Below, piece after piece: positions 30,648 to 39,225 of a stretch of 53,486 nt of DNA. Numbering within the stretch: the first letter of the stretch is position 1; each line of letters begins with the position of its first letter. Under the pieces are notes generated by a model, which saw only the letters and a program-made list of their open reading frames with translations, made no database searches and was not told where the DNA came from. The translations under genes were made by a program, and so were the position numbers. This stretch comes from an uncultured Collinsella sp. (lineage in GTDB: Bacteria; Actinomycetota; Coriobacteriia; Coriobacteriales; Coriobacteriaceae): contig CABUNB010000011.1 in assembly GCA_902492755.1 (NCBI GenBank), positions 1-53,486 on the forward strand, read 5' to 3'.

Positions 30648-32108
30648 TTAGCGCACCTGAGCGACGTAAGCGACGTTGGTCGAGGAGACCTTGTCCTCGA
30701 GCTGGACGCTCATGCGGGGATCGCCGGCGGTAGCGACGGTCAGATCGCCGGCCTCGACGTAGCCGAGCTCCTTAGCGGTCTCGATCGCCTTGACGATCGT
30801 GCCGTTGACGGTGCCCTGGGTAATCTCGGCCTGGTGCGGGATAACGCCCCAGTACATAATCATCTGCTGGACGGCCCACTCGTGGCGGGAGAACGCGCAG
30901 ATCGGCATGTTGGGACGGAAGTGCGAGATCAGGCGAGCGGTACGACCGGTGGTCGTCGGCACGGTGATGCACTTGGCGCCAACGGTGGTAGCCATGTTCA
31001 CAGCGGACATACCCACAACGTTGTTGACGACGCGGGTACCATGAGCGTCGGCCGGAACCTCGAGCGGAGCGTGGGCCGGGAGGTACTTCTCGGTCTCGAG
31101 AGCAATGCTGGCCTGCATCTTAACGGCCTCGACCGGGTACTTACCGGCAGCGGACTCGCCAGAGAGCATAACGGCGTCGGTGCCGTCGTAAATGGCGTTA
31201 GCAACGTCGGCAACCTCGGCGCGCGTCGGGCGCGGGTTCTGCTGCATGGAGTCGAGCATCTGCGTAGCGGTGATGACGGGCTTGTAGGCCGCGTTGCACT
31301 TGGCGATGATCTCCTTCTGGATGTGGGGAACGAGCTCGGGCTTGATCTCGATGCCCAGGTCGCCACGGGCGACCATGATGCCGTCGGAAGCCTCGAGGAT
31401 CTCGTCGAAGTTCTCGACGCCCAGGGCGCACTCGATCTTCGGGAAGATCGTCACGTGCTCGCCACCGTTCTCGCGGCAAAGCTCGCGGATGCCGCGGACG
31501 GACTCGCCGTCACGGATGAAGGAAGCGGCGATGTAGTCGATGTTCTCGGTCAGGCCAAAGAGGATGTCCTGACGATCGCGCTCGGTGATGGCGGGCAGCG
31601 AGATGTTGACGTTGGGCATGTTGACGCCCTTGCGCTCGCCGATCAGGCCGTCGTTCTTGACGACGCAGGTCATGTCCTGGCCGTCGACGGACTCGACCTC
31701 GAGGGCAACCAGGCCGTCATCGATCAGGATAAGGGAGCCCTTCTCGACCTCGGAGGGCAGAGCCAGGTAGTCGAGGGAGATGTGCTCAGAGGTGCCGTGG
31801 AAATCCTCGGACGTGGGCTGAGCGGTGACGACGATCTTATCGCCGGTCTTGACGGCAACCTTCTTGCCGTCGACCAGAAGGCCGGTGCGGACCTCGGGGC
31901 CCTTGGTGTCGAGCAGGATGCCGACGGGCAGACCGAGCTCCTTGGAAATACGACGGACGCGCTCGATGCGACCGTGGTGCTCGTCGTAGGATCCGTGCGA
32001 GAAGTTAAAACGGGCGACGTTCATGCCCGCCTTGATCATCTCGCGGATGGTCTCGTCGCTATCGCAGGCGGGACCCATGGTGCATACAATCTTGGTGCGC
32101 TTGTACAT
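30648..32108 (-). CDS. pyk: pyruvate kinase
   Basis: Transfers phosphate from phosphoenolpyruvate to ADP in the last step of glycolysis. At 486 residues it is slightly longer than minimal bacterial enzymes. The N-terminus is RTKIVCTMGPACDS, and the A domain has NVARFNFSHGSYDEH. The catalytic lysine/metal region reads TIFPKIE and IMVARGDLGIE. The ATQMLDSMQQNPRPTRAEVADVANAIYDGTDAVMLSGESAAGKYP stretch (given here only in part as the family signature) is intact, and the C-terminal allosteric domain follows. GGAGGT precedes ATG 32108. Monocistronic with a strong terminator. Confidence 0.96.
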   Translation of the reverse strand: MYKRTKIVCTMGPACDSDETIREMIKAGMNVARFNFSHGSYDEHHGRIERVRRISKELGLPVGILLDTKGPEVRTGLLVDGKKVAVKTGDKIVVTAQPTSEDFHGTSEHISLDYLALPSEVEKGSLILIDDGLVALEVESVDGQDMTCVVKNDGLIGERKGVNMPNVNISLPAITERDRQDILFGLTENIDYIAASFIRDGESVRGIRELCRENGGEHVTIFPKIECALGVENFDEILEASDGIMVARGDLGIEIKPELVPHIQKEIIAKCNAAYKPVITATQMLDSMQQNPRPTRAEVADVANAIYDGTDAVMLSGESAAGKYPVEAVKMQASIALETEKYLPAHAPLEVPADAHGTRVVNNVVGMSAVNMATTVGAKCITVPTTTGRTARLISHFRPNMPICAFSRHEWAVQQMIMYWGVIPHQAEITQGTVNGTIVKAIETAKELGYVEAGDLTVATAGDPRMSVQLEDKVSSTNVAYVAQVR

Positions 32109-32171
32109 TCAGACCTCCATCTGACATCGTCTTGCGCTGATAGATAAACCATAAGAAATAAAACTGAGATG

Positions 32172-32177
32172 ATTATA
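32172..32177 (-). promoter_or_regulatory. -10 box upstream of pyruvate kinase gene
   Basis: A perfect TATAAT on the minus strand stands about 63 bases before the start codon. No good -35 match is seen at the usual distance, so the full promoter is tentative. Confidence 0.4.
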
Positions 32178-32401
32178 ACGAAATGGTGACCGAATACCCC
32201 AAAAAATCGACCGTATGCCGAATTAGAAGTTCATTTTTTGCGAAAAAACGGTATATGCAAAAACTTTACCAACCGTTCTAACCGCTGCTATCTGGGCGAT
32301 ATTTCAGTTTGATGATGCGCCGAAGAAAAAACGTTTTATCAATATTGAACATCATACGGTCTGCATCGTTGCACCCGAGCCGTGTTTCCAATTGGAATGT
32401 T

Positions 32402-32549
32402 TTGGCTAGACGCGCTGCTTTGGGGTACCATAGCTCCACTATCAACTGCCGCTCAGCACGGCAGCCTTGATGAGCCCTTGCCCTTCTCCTGGGAATTATG
32501 ATCGGGCATCAATCTGCTGAGTGGCCCGAATCCCAGGAGGGGACTCTAT
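32402..32549 (+). promoter_or_regulatory. promoter and hairpin leader of the P-type ATPase gene
   Basis: TTGGCT (32402) and TACCAT (32426-32431) with an 18-base gap suggest a start near 32438, giving a ~110-nt leader. It contains CTGCCG..CGGCAG, then a hairpin whose arms TCCTGGGA (32487-32494) and TCCCAGGA (32531-32538), with inner TCGGGC/GCCCGA, cover the beginning of the ribosome binding site AGGAGGGG. This could control translation, but it does not match the manganese yybP-ykoY motif. Between 32178 and 32401 I see only AT-rich sequence. Confidence 0.45.
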
Positions 32550-35231
32550 ATGCAAAAGGAATACCTGTCCGCCGCGGCGGAGGTGCTCAGCGACCAGGGC
32601 GTCGATGAGAACCTCGGCCTGAGCAACGACGAGGCGTCGTCGCGCCTCGCCAAGACAGGCCCTAACAAGCTCGAGGAAGCCGAGAAGACACCGTTGTGGA
32701 AGCGCTTCTTTGAGCAGATGGCCGACCCCATGGTCATCATGCTGATCGTTGCCGCCGTTATCAGCGCGCTCACGGGCATGGTCAAGGGCGAGGCGGACTT
32801 TGCCGATGTCGCCATCATCATGTTCGTCGTTATCGTCAACTCGGTGCTGGGCGTGGTCCAGGAGGCTAAAAGCGAGGAGGCCCTCGAGGCCCTGCAGGAG
32901 ATGAGCGCGGCGCAGTCCAAGGTGCTGCGCGACGGCAAGCTCGTGCACCTGCCGAGTGCCGAGCTCGTGCCCGGCGATGTGATCATGCTCGAGGCGGGCG
33001 ACTCCGTCCCGGCCGACTGCCGTGTGCTCGAGAGCGCCACGATGAAGATCGAGGAGGCCGCCCTTACCGGCGAGTCCGTGCCCGTCGAGAAGCATGCCAA
33101 CGTCATTGAGCTCGCCGCCGGCATCGACGACGTGCCGCTCGGCGACCGCAAGAACATGTGCTACATGGGTTCCACCGTGGTATACGGCCGCGGTCGCGCC
33201 GTCGTGGTCGGCACCGGTATGAACACCGAGATGGGCAAGATCGCCGGCGCCCTGGCCGAGGCCAAGGAAGAGCTCACGCCGCTGCAGGTGAAGCTCGCCG
33301 AGCTCAGCCGCATCCTTACCATCATGGTTATCGTCATCTGCGTCGTCATCTTTGGCGTCGACATCATCCGTCACGGCGTGGGCAACGTCCTCACCGACCC
33401 GACAGCCTTGCTCGATACCTTTATGGTCGCCGTCTCGCTCGCCGTCGCTGCCATCCCCGAGGGCCTGGTCGCCGTCGTGACCATCGTGCTGTCGCTTGGC
33501 GTGACCAAGATGGCCAAGCGCCAGGCAATCATCCGCAAGCTTTCCGCCGTCGAGACCCTTGGCTGCACACAGACCATCTGCTCCGACAAGACCGGTACCC
33601 TCACCCAGAACAAGATGACCGTCGTCAAGCACGAGCTCGCTGCGCCTAAGGAGAAGTTCCTGGCCGGCATGGCTCTGTGCTCCGACGCCCAGTGGGACGA
33701 GGAACTGGGCGAGGCTGTGGGTGAGCCGACCGAGTGTGCGCTCGTCAACGATGCCGGCAAGGCGGGGCTCACTGGCCTGACTGCCGAGCATCCGCGCGTG
33801 GGCGAGGCCCCGTTTGACTCGGGCCGCAAGATGATGTCCGTGGTCGTCGAGACCCTGGACGGCGAGTACGAGCAGTACACCAAGGGCGCGCCCGACGTGG
33901 TGATCGGCCTGTGTACCCATATCTACGAGGGCGACAAGGTTGTCCCCCTGACCGAGGAGCGTCGCGCCGAGCTCGTGGCCGCCAACAAGGCCATGGCCGA
34001 CGAGGCCCTGCGCGTGCTGGCGCTGGCGAGCCGCACCTACACCGAGGTCCCGGCCGACTGCAGCCCCGCCGCGCTCGAGCATGACCTGGTCTTCTGCGGC
34101 CTGTCCGGCATGATTGACCCGGTCCGCCCCGAGGTCGCCGACGCCATCCGCGAGGCGCACGACGCCGGTATCCGCACCGTCATGATTACGGGCGACCACA
34201 TCGACACCGCCGTGGCCATCGCCAAGCAGCTGGGCATCGTCACCGATCGCAGCCATGCCATCACCGGTGCCGACCTCGATCGCATGAGCGACGAGGAGCT
34301 CGACGCGCACATCGAGGACTACGGCGTGTACGCCCGCGTTCAGCCCGAGCATAAGACCCGCATCGTCGAGGCTTGGAAGTCGCGCGACCAGATCGTGGCC
34401 ATGACGGGCGACGGCGTCAACGACGCCCCGTCCATCAAGCGTGCCGACATCGGCGTGGGCATGGGCATCACCGGTACCGACGTCACCAAGAACGTCGCCG
34501 ACATGGTGCTTGCCGATGACAACTTCGCCACCATCATCGGTGCCTGCGAAGAGGGCCGTCGCATCTACGACAACATCCGCAAGGTCATCCAGTTCCTGCT
34601 TTCGGCCAACCTTGCCGAGGTCTTCTCGGTGTTTATCGCCACGCTCATCGGCTTTACCATCTTTCAGCCGGTGCAGCTGCTGTGGGTGAACCTGGTCACC
34701 GACTGCTTCCCCGCGCTCGCGCTGGGCATGGAGGATGCCGAGGGCGACATCATGAAGCGCAAGCCGCGCAACGCCAAGGACGGCGTCTTTGCCGGTCACA
34801 TGGGCCTGGACTGCGTGGTCCAGGGCCTGATCATCACCGTGCTGGTGCTGGCGAGCTTCTTTGTGGGCGTGTACTTTGACATGGGCTACATCCACATCGC
34901 CGATATGATCGCCGGCAATGCCGACGAGGAAGGCGTGATGATGGCGTTCATCACGCTCAACATGGTCGAGATTTTCCACTGCTTCAATATGCGCAGCCGT
35001 CGTGCGTCGCTGTTTAGCATGAAGAAGCAGAACAAGTGGCTGTGGGCTTCGGCCGCGCTGGCGCTGGTACTGACGGTTATCGTGACCGTTCAGCCGACGC
35101 TTGCCGAGATGTTCTTTGGCCCCGTGACGCTTGAGCTCAAGGGCGTTCTTGCCGCGCTGGGCCTGGCCTTCCTAATCATCCCGCTGATGGAGATCTACAA
35201 GGCGATCATGTGCGCGGTCGAGAAGGAGTAA
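32550..35231 (+). CDS. P-type cation ATPase, Ca2+-type (P2A/P2B-like)
   Basis: An 893-residue membrane pump with the P2-ATPase layout. It has an N-terminal cation-ATPase domain (LSNDEASSRLAKTGPNKLEE), TM1-2, an actuator domain with LTGESVPVEKHA, and TM4 with the cation-binding PEGL (AVAAIPEGLVAVVT). Phosphorylation is at Asp346 in SDKTGTLTQNK. The nucleotide-binding region contains KGAPDVV, and the hinge MTGDGVNDAPSIKRADIGVGMG. TM6 reads LLWVNLVTDCFPALALG, whose Asn and Asp are Ca2+ ligands in SERCA-like pumps. These residues predict Ca2+ export; Mn2+ is an alternative. AGGAGGGG precedes ATG 32550. A structured leader may control its translation. Confidence 0.93.
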   Translation: MQKEYLSAAAEVLSDQGVDENLGLSNDEASSRLAKTGPNKLEEAEKTPLWKRFFEQMADPMVIMLIVAAVISALTGMVKGEADFADVAIIMFVVIVNSVLGVVQEAKSEEALEALQEMSAAQSKVLRDGKLVHLPSAELVPGDVIMLEAGDSVPADCRVLESATMKIEEAALTGESVPVEKHANVIELAAGIDDVPLGDRKNMCYMGSTVVYGRGRAVVVGTGMNTEMGKIAGALAEAKEELTPLQVKLAELSRILTIMVIVICVVIFGVDIIRHGVGNVLTDPTALLDTFMVAVSLAVAAIPEGLVAVVTIVLSLGVTKMAKRQAIIRKLSAVETLGCTQTICSDKTGTLTQNKMTVVKHELAAPKEKFLAGMALCSDAQWDEELGEAVGEPTECALVNDAGKAGLTGLTAEHPRVGEAPFDSGRKMMSVVVETLDGEYEQYTKGAPDVVIGLCTHIYEGDKVVPLTEERRAELVAANKAMADEALRVLALASRTYTEVPADCSPAALEHDLVFCGLSGMIDPVRPEVADAIREAHDAGIRTVMITGDHIDTAVAIAKQLGIVTDRSHAITGADLDRMSDEELDAHIEDYGVYARVQPEHKTRIVEAWKSRDQIVAMTGDGVNDAPSIKRADIGVGMGITGTDVTKNVADMVLADDNFATIIGACEEGRRIYDNIRKVIQFLLSANLAEVFSVFIATLIGFTIFQPVQLLWVNLVTDCFPALALGMEDAEGDIMKRKPRNAKDGVFAGHMGLDCVVQGLIITVLVLASFFVGVYFDMGYIHIADMIAGNADEEGVMMAFITLNMVEIFHCFNMRSRRASLFSMKKQNKWLWASAALALVLTVIVTVQPTLAEMFFGPVTLELKGVLAALGLAFLIIPLMEIYKAIMCAVEKE

Positions 35232-35243
35232 GTTAACCTGTCC

Positions 35244-35338
35244 GGGCCCGACCGCCTGCGGGGTTTCCACGGGCACGTCCTCGCCGCTTTGCGGCTGCGG
35301 GATGTGCCCTTAGGAAACCCCTCCCGGCGGGCGGGCCC
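35244..35338 (+). other. ~95-nt multi-stem 3' element, copy 2 (behind the P-type ATPase)
   Basis: Same architecture as 25199-25293. The outer stem GGGCCCG-A-CCGCC pairs with GGCGG-G-CGGGCCC, then GGGGTTTCC/GGAAACCCC, GGGCAC/GTGCCC and the apical GCCGC-TTT-GCGGC. Loops and junctions (ACGTCCTCGCCGCTT, GGATGT, CCTTA) are nearly identical to copy 1 while stems differ by paired changes. The similarity continues into CCTGCG.TA.CCTTG just downstream. Confidence 0.8.
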
Positions 35339-35397
35339 TGCGGTATCCTTGCTGGCTTTTCTCCCGTGCGGATGAAAAGGGCTGAGGGAAAGTTTGT

Positions 35398-35431
35398 GAG
35401 CTGGTCGGGCTTTGCCCGGCCAGCTCTTTTT
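35398..35431 (+). terminator. terminator downstream of the P-type ATPase gene
   Basis: A perfect 13-bp stem GAGCTGGTCGGGC..GCCCGGCCAGCTC, with loop TTT (one G-T pair), is followed by TTTTTGATTT. It ends the ATPase transcript about 60 bases past the structured element and before rsgA. Confidence 0.92.
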
Positions 35432-35479
35432 GATTTAAAATACCTGCTCAGTTGTGATTTGTGGTGCTGGGAGGCGCTT

Positions 35480-36664
35480 GTGGGCAAGGCTAAGGCGAAG
35501 GCGAAGAAAAAGACGACGGGGGCGCGGGCTAAGCGCGATCGTCGTCGGAAGCTTGCGACCGAAGCCCCCGCGTCTGCCGAGGAACTGCTGGCAAGCGTGC
35601 CGGGACTCGACGCGCTGCAGGATGTTCCGGCGTTCGACGACCTACCGATCGATGAGGCTCAGCAGGCTGCCTTCGATGATTTTTGTGCCCAGGCCGAGGA
35701 GCCCGAGCAGACGCAACTTGGTACCGTGGTGCGCCTGGATCGCGGGTTTCCGCTGGTAGCGACTGCCGACGATACCTTTCGTGCCGAGCATGCCGTGGGG
35801 TTTGCCAAGTCGCGTGGCGAGGACGAGGTTTTGCTGCCAGCCGTGGGCGACCGCGTGGCGGTGCGCCGTGCGCCCGGGCACGACATGGGCGTGATCGAGT
35901 GCGTGCTGCCTCGCCGCACGAGTTTTGAGCGTTGGCGTGGACGCGCTCGCGGCGAACGTCAGGTGCTTTGCTCCAACGTGGATAGCGTTCTGATCGTGCA
36001 GGCGCTTGGCGCCGGCGAGGTGTTGCTCGACCGCGTGGCACGCTCGCTGGTGCTGGCACTCGACTGCGATGCCGAGCCGGTGGTGGTACTCACCAAGGCC
36101 GACCGATGCGACGCCGATGAGCTTGCACGCGACCTGGATCGCGTGCGCCGCTTGGTGGGTCCAGACGTGCACGTAATCGTGACGTCCTCTGCCGAGGGCC
36201 GTGGTTTGGATGAGGTGCGCGCCTGCGTGCCCGCCGGGAGCTGCGCCATGATCTTGGGTGAATCGGGTGCTGGCAAGTCGACGCTGCTCAACGCGCTGCT
36301 GGGTCACGATACATTGGCGACCGGCGGCGTGCGCGAGCGCGATGACCAGGGCCGCCATACCACCGTCGCGCGCGTGATGGTGGCGCTTCCGGGTGATGCC
36401 GGCGTTATTGCCGACGCCCCGGGCCTGCGCAGTCTGCCGCTCGTAGGGCATGAGCGGGGTTTGGCACGCGCGTTTCCCGAGATCGTCGAGGCGTCGCGTG
36501 CGTGCCGATTTGGCGACTGCACGCATACTCACGAACCGGGCTGCGCCGTTCGCGAGGCCGAGGACGCCGGGCAGATTGACAGCCTGCGCCTGGAAACGTT
36601 CCAAAACTTGGCGTCATCCATGCGCGTGAGCGCTCAAATGCTCGATCCCGATGTCCATCTGTAA
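35480..36664 (+). CDS. rsgA: ribosome small subunit-dependent GTPase A
   Basis: Circularly permuted GTPase that helps 30S subunit maturation; 394 residues. An N-terminal lysine-rich extension (GKAKAKAKKKTTGARAKRDRRRK) precedes an OB-fold (~residues 80-160). The GTPase motifs are in permuted order: G4 LTKADRCD, G5 TSSAEG, G1 GESGAGKSTLLNALLG, G2 around RHTT and G3 DAPGLRSL. The C-terminal zinc site is CRFGDCTHTHEPGC. GTG 35480 follows GGGAGG by 5 bases. An in-frame ATG at 35366 would start inside the upstream terminator, so it is rejected. Confidence 0.94.
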   Translation: MGKAKAKAKKKTTGARAKRDRRRKLATEAPASAEELLASVPGLDALQDVPAFDDLPIDEAQQAAFDDFCAQAEEPEQTQLGTVVRLDRGFPLVATADDTFRAEHAVGFAKSRGEDEVLLPAVGDRVAVRRAPGHDMGVIECVLPRRTSFERWRGRARGERQVLCSNVDSVLIVQALGAGEVLLDRVARSLVLALDCDAEPVVVLTKADRCDADELARDLDRVRRLVGPDVHVIVTSSAEGRGLDEVRACVPAGSCAMILGESGAGKSTLLNALLGHDTLATGGVRERDDQGRHTTVARVMVALPGDAGVIADAPGLRSLPLVGHERGLARAFPEIVEASRACRFGDCTHTHEPGCAVREAEDAGQIDSLRLETFQNLASSMRVSAQMLDPDVHL

Positions 36665-36681
36665 TTGATTTTTCCTATGAC

Positions 36682-36716
36682 AGCCGTCTCCCAACTGTTC
36701 GGGAGACGGCTTTTTT
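36682..36716 (+). terminator. terminator of rsgA
   Basis: AGCCGTCTCCC pairs perfectly with GGGAGACGGCT around AACTGTTC, followed by TTTTT, 17 bases after the stop codon. Confidence 0.93.
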
Positions 36717-36754
36717 GCTGCGGAAAAGCTTCGAAACATACAGTTTGCTGACGT

Positions 36755-36806
36755 GCTGACCAAAACCTTGCCACGAGCTTGACGGGCTGGTCAGCTTTTG
36801 GTCAGC
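36755..36806. repeat. inverted repeat upstream of the Tad operon
   Basis: GCTGACCAAAA (36755-36765) and TTTTGGTCAGC (36796-36806) are perfect complements; a further GGTCAGC lies at 36789-36795. It stands just before the TTGACA of the likely Tad promoter and may be a regulator site. Confidence 0.5.
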
Positions 36807-36813
36807 GATTGGT

Positions 36814-36842
36814 TTGACATCGAAAACCAAGATTGCGATTGC
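36814..36842 (+). promoter_or_regulatory. possible promoter of the Tad pilus operon
   Basis: A perfect TTGACA (36814-36819) is followed at 17 bases by GATTGC, a poor -10. The location ~75 bases before the first Tad gene and after the rsgA terminator is right; the -10 is weak enough that an activator may be needed. Confidence 0.35.
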
Positions 36843-36916
36843 GCCGCTTTGCACTCTGACCGCCCAGACAATGGTGGTACGGGCATTCGCCCGGCACTGC
36901 CATGAGAGGAGCGGCC

Positions 36917-37576
36917 GTGAACAAGAGCAAGCGCATCGCCATCAGTCTGGTCGCGGGCGTGCTCGCTGCTCTGCTCTGCATGGTTTACGGCTCGTCGATC
37001 CGCTCGCAAGCCGAACAGGTCCAGGCTGAGACCTTGGCCAAGTACGGTGGCGATCGCGTCGAGGTTTGCGTCGCGGCGCGCGATATCGATGTGGGCGAGA
37101 CCCTCGATGAGACCAATGTTATAACCCAGGAATGGCTGACGAGCCTGCTGCCGCGTGACGCAGCGACCGAGCTGCGCCAGGTGCGCGGCGACGTGACGAC
37201 TTCGCGTATTCCCAAAAACGCCGTGATCTGCAATGTCTACACCAAGGCCGAGAGCCGCAAGCTCGAGGTGCCTAAGGGCAAGGTCGCCGTTTCGGTGGCG
37301 GTCGATGCCGAGCACTCGGTCGGCGGTGCCACGGGCGTGGGCAGCTACGTGGATGTGTATGTGCAAAAGGACGGCGTGACCGATCGGCTGTGCGGCGCGC
37401 ACGTGATCGATACCAGTGAGGATTCCGGTGCCACGCGCGAGGGCAAGATCGAATGGGTGACGCTGGCGGCTGACCCCGAAGACGTCAAGGAACTGCTGGG
37501 AGCCTCGGGCAAGGGAACGGTCAGCTTGACGATTCCCGCCACGGCGCGCGGCAAAAAGAGCGGAGGCGACGAGTGA
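36917..37576 (+). CDS. Flp pilus assembly protein CpaB (SAF domain)
   Basis: A 219-residue protein with an N-terminal signal-anchor (KRIAISLVAGVLAALLCMVYG). An SAF-type domain follows (CVAARDIDVGETLDETNV..EWLTSLLPRD and TSRIPKNAVICNVYT), then the RcpC/CpaB C-terminal region (VPKGKVAVSVAVDAEHSVGGATGVGSYVDVYV is its opening, quoted in pieces elsewhere). In diderms CpaB works with the secretin; here, without a secretin gene, it probably acts at the outer face of the single membrane. GTG 36917 follows GAGGAG at 7 bases. First gene of the Tad operon. Confidence 0.85.
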   Translation: MNKSKRIAISLVAGVLAALLCMVYGSSIRSQAEQVQAETLAKYGGDRVEVCVAARDIDVGETLDETNVITQEWLTSLLPRDAATELRQVRGDVTTSRIPKNAVICNVYTKAESRKLEVPKGKVAVSVAVDAEHSVGGATGVGSYVDVYVQKDGVTDRLCGAHVIDTSEDSGATREGKIEWVTLAADPEDVKELLGASGKGTVSLTIPATARGKKSGGDE

Positions 37577-39225
37577 TGAAGGCGATCTGGCTTGCGTGCT
37601 GCGCGTGCGGCGATTACGGGCTGTTGCAGCGGGAAGTCGAGGGCCGTGATGTGGGTGCACAGGTGCTTCGCGTGGGTGACCTGGACGGGCTGGTTTCCAT
37701 GGCGCGGGCGTTTCCGTCGCGCCGCGGGGCTGCCATCATCGCGGCGTCTCTGTTTGATACCGAAGATGTGCGCAAGACTGTTGCGCGCCTGACGGCCGAA
37801 GGCCGCGTGAGTCGCGTGGTCGTGTTGATAGAAGCGCTCGATCCGTCGGATATCGAGGGGCTGTTTCGCGCGGGGGCGACCGAGGTCATCGCTGCACACA
37901 GTATATGCGGCAACGGGCGCGCGGGCGAGGGAGCGGTTGATTCCGATCGGAGCATGACGATTGAGCCCGATGCTTTTGTTGATAGGGAACCCGGGGCGCC
38001 TCGCGCTACAAGAGGCCCGCGTGTTGATGATTATGGAAAAGCGGAAGCCGAGCATGGTCGGCGCCCCCGGAACCCCCTTGTATACGATGACGCTGGAGGG
38101 CCGGCGCAGCATGCTGGCGATTCCCCGGCTGTAGATATGGGATACGTGCACGGCGTGAATCTGGCGGATGAACTCGATGAAGTTGAGGGCTTTGCCGGGT
38201 GCGGCGAGTTGTCGCTGATGCAGCATGAGCAGATTGCGCAGAACGAGCCTGCCTCGCAGACCGAACAAGCAGCCATGCCGGCTTGGACGCAGCACGTGGT
38301 TGCGGCGGGGGAGACGGGGACGCTGTCACCGACGCCCGCCCCGCCGCCTCCGATGCCGCCGGCAGACGCTGCCGCTTCGCCGCATCGAGCTCCGGTCATC
38401 TGCGCCATTTCGGGTTCGGGCGGTTGCGGCAAGTCGACGATCGTTGCCACCATGGCACACACATCGTCGCTGTTGGGCTTGCGTGCCGCCGTGCTCGACC
38501 TGGACCTGATGTTTGGAAACCTTTACGACTTGTTAGGCGTCGATGCTCCGCGCGATATGGCGGCACTTATCGAGCCGTCGGCGGCGGGCACGCTCACCGA
38601 GCCGGATATCGTAGCCGCTTCGATGCGCGTGGCGCCGGGCATTACGCTCTGGGGTCCCGTCGCGGCGCCCGAGCAAGCCGAGCTCATGGCACGTCCGGTG
38701 GAGCTACTGCTTGATGTCCTGCGTCGCGAATCCGACGTGGTCTTTATCGATACCTCGGTCTTTTGGGGCGACGCCGTGGCGGCTGCGGTGGCGGCGAGCG
38801 ACCGTTGCCTGGTCGTTGGCGATGCGGCGGTGTCGTCCGCGGCATCGGCATCGCGCGTCATTGAACTGGCAGGTCGAGTAGGTGTGCCGCGCACGCGCAT
38901 GAGCGCCGTGTTCAACCGGTTCGGTGCGCGCGGGGCAGACGAGGACGTCGCCATGCGCTTTGAGATTGCCTGTGCGTTGAGCTCCAAGATTCGTATCGCC
39001 GATGGCGGGCAGGATCTCGCCGCGCTCATGGCGTTTGGGCGCGCTGACGAGGCAGTGGGGCAGACCAGCGCTTTTGCGACTAGCGTGCGCGAGGCCACGC
39101 GCGAGATGCTCGTGGAACTGGGGTGCGCCGTCGGCCCTTGGAGCGATATGGTCGCCGACCGTGCAACGCGCACCGAACGCCCGCGTATCCGCCTTCCCTG
39201 GTCGCGCGAGGGTGATCAGCGATGA
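37576..39225 (+). CDS. Tad pilus localisation/assembly ATPase TadZ (CpaE family)
   Basis: A 549-residue MinD/ParA-type ATPase. The N-terminal ~120 residues form an atypical receiver-like domain (REVEGRDVGAQVLRVGDL, SRVVVLIEAL). A ~150-residue low-complexity, Pro/Ala-rich linker follows (TLSPTPAPPPPMPPADAAA). The C-terminal half is the deviant Walker A ATPase (AISGSGGCGKSTIVATMA, VLDLDLMFGNLYDLLG, DVVFIDTS). TadZ places the pilus machine in the cell. The start is ATG 37576, overlapping the cpaB stop by one base, or GTG 37573; GGAGG serves both. The linker is longer than I would expect. Confidence 0.85.
   Translation: MKAIWLACCACGDYGLLQREVEGRDVGAQVLRVGDLDGLVSMARAFPSRRGAAIIAASLFDTEDVRKTVARLTAEGRVSRVVVLIEALDPSDIEGLFRAGATEVIAAHSICGNGRAGEGAVDSDRSMTIEPDAFVDREPGAPRATRGPRVDDYGKAEAEHGRRPRNPLVYDDAGGPAQHAGDSPAVDMGYVHGVNLADELDEVEGFAGCGELSLMQHEQIAQNEPASQTEQAAMPAWTQHVVAAGETGTLSPTPAPPPPMPPADAAASPHRAPVICAISGSGGCGKSTIVATMAHTSSLLGLRAAVLDLDLMFGNLYDLLGVDAPRDMAALIEPSAAGTLTEPDIVAASMRVAPGITLWGPVAAPEQAELMARPVELLLDVLRRESDVVFIDTSVFWGDAVAAAVAASDRCLVVGDAAVSSAASASRVIELAGRVGVPRTRMSAVFNRFGARGADEDVAMRFEIACALSSKIRIADGGQDLAALMAFGRADEAVGQTSAFATSVREATREMLVELGCAVGPWSDMVADRATRTERPRIRLPWSREGDQR

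Noticed and set aside
32496..34979. An 827-codon open frame antisense to the P-type ATPase gene
   Set aside because: Same cause; the plus-strand gene carries all P-type ATPase motifs.
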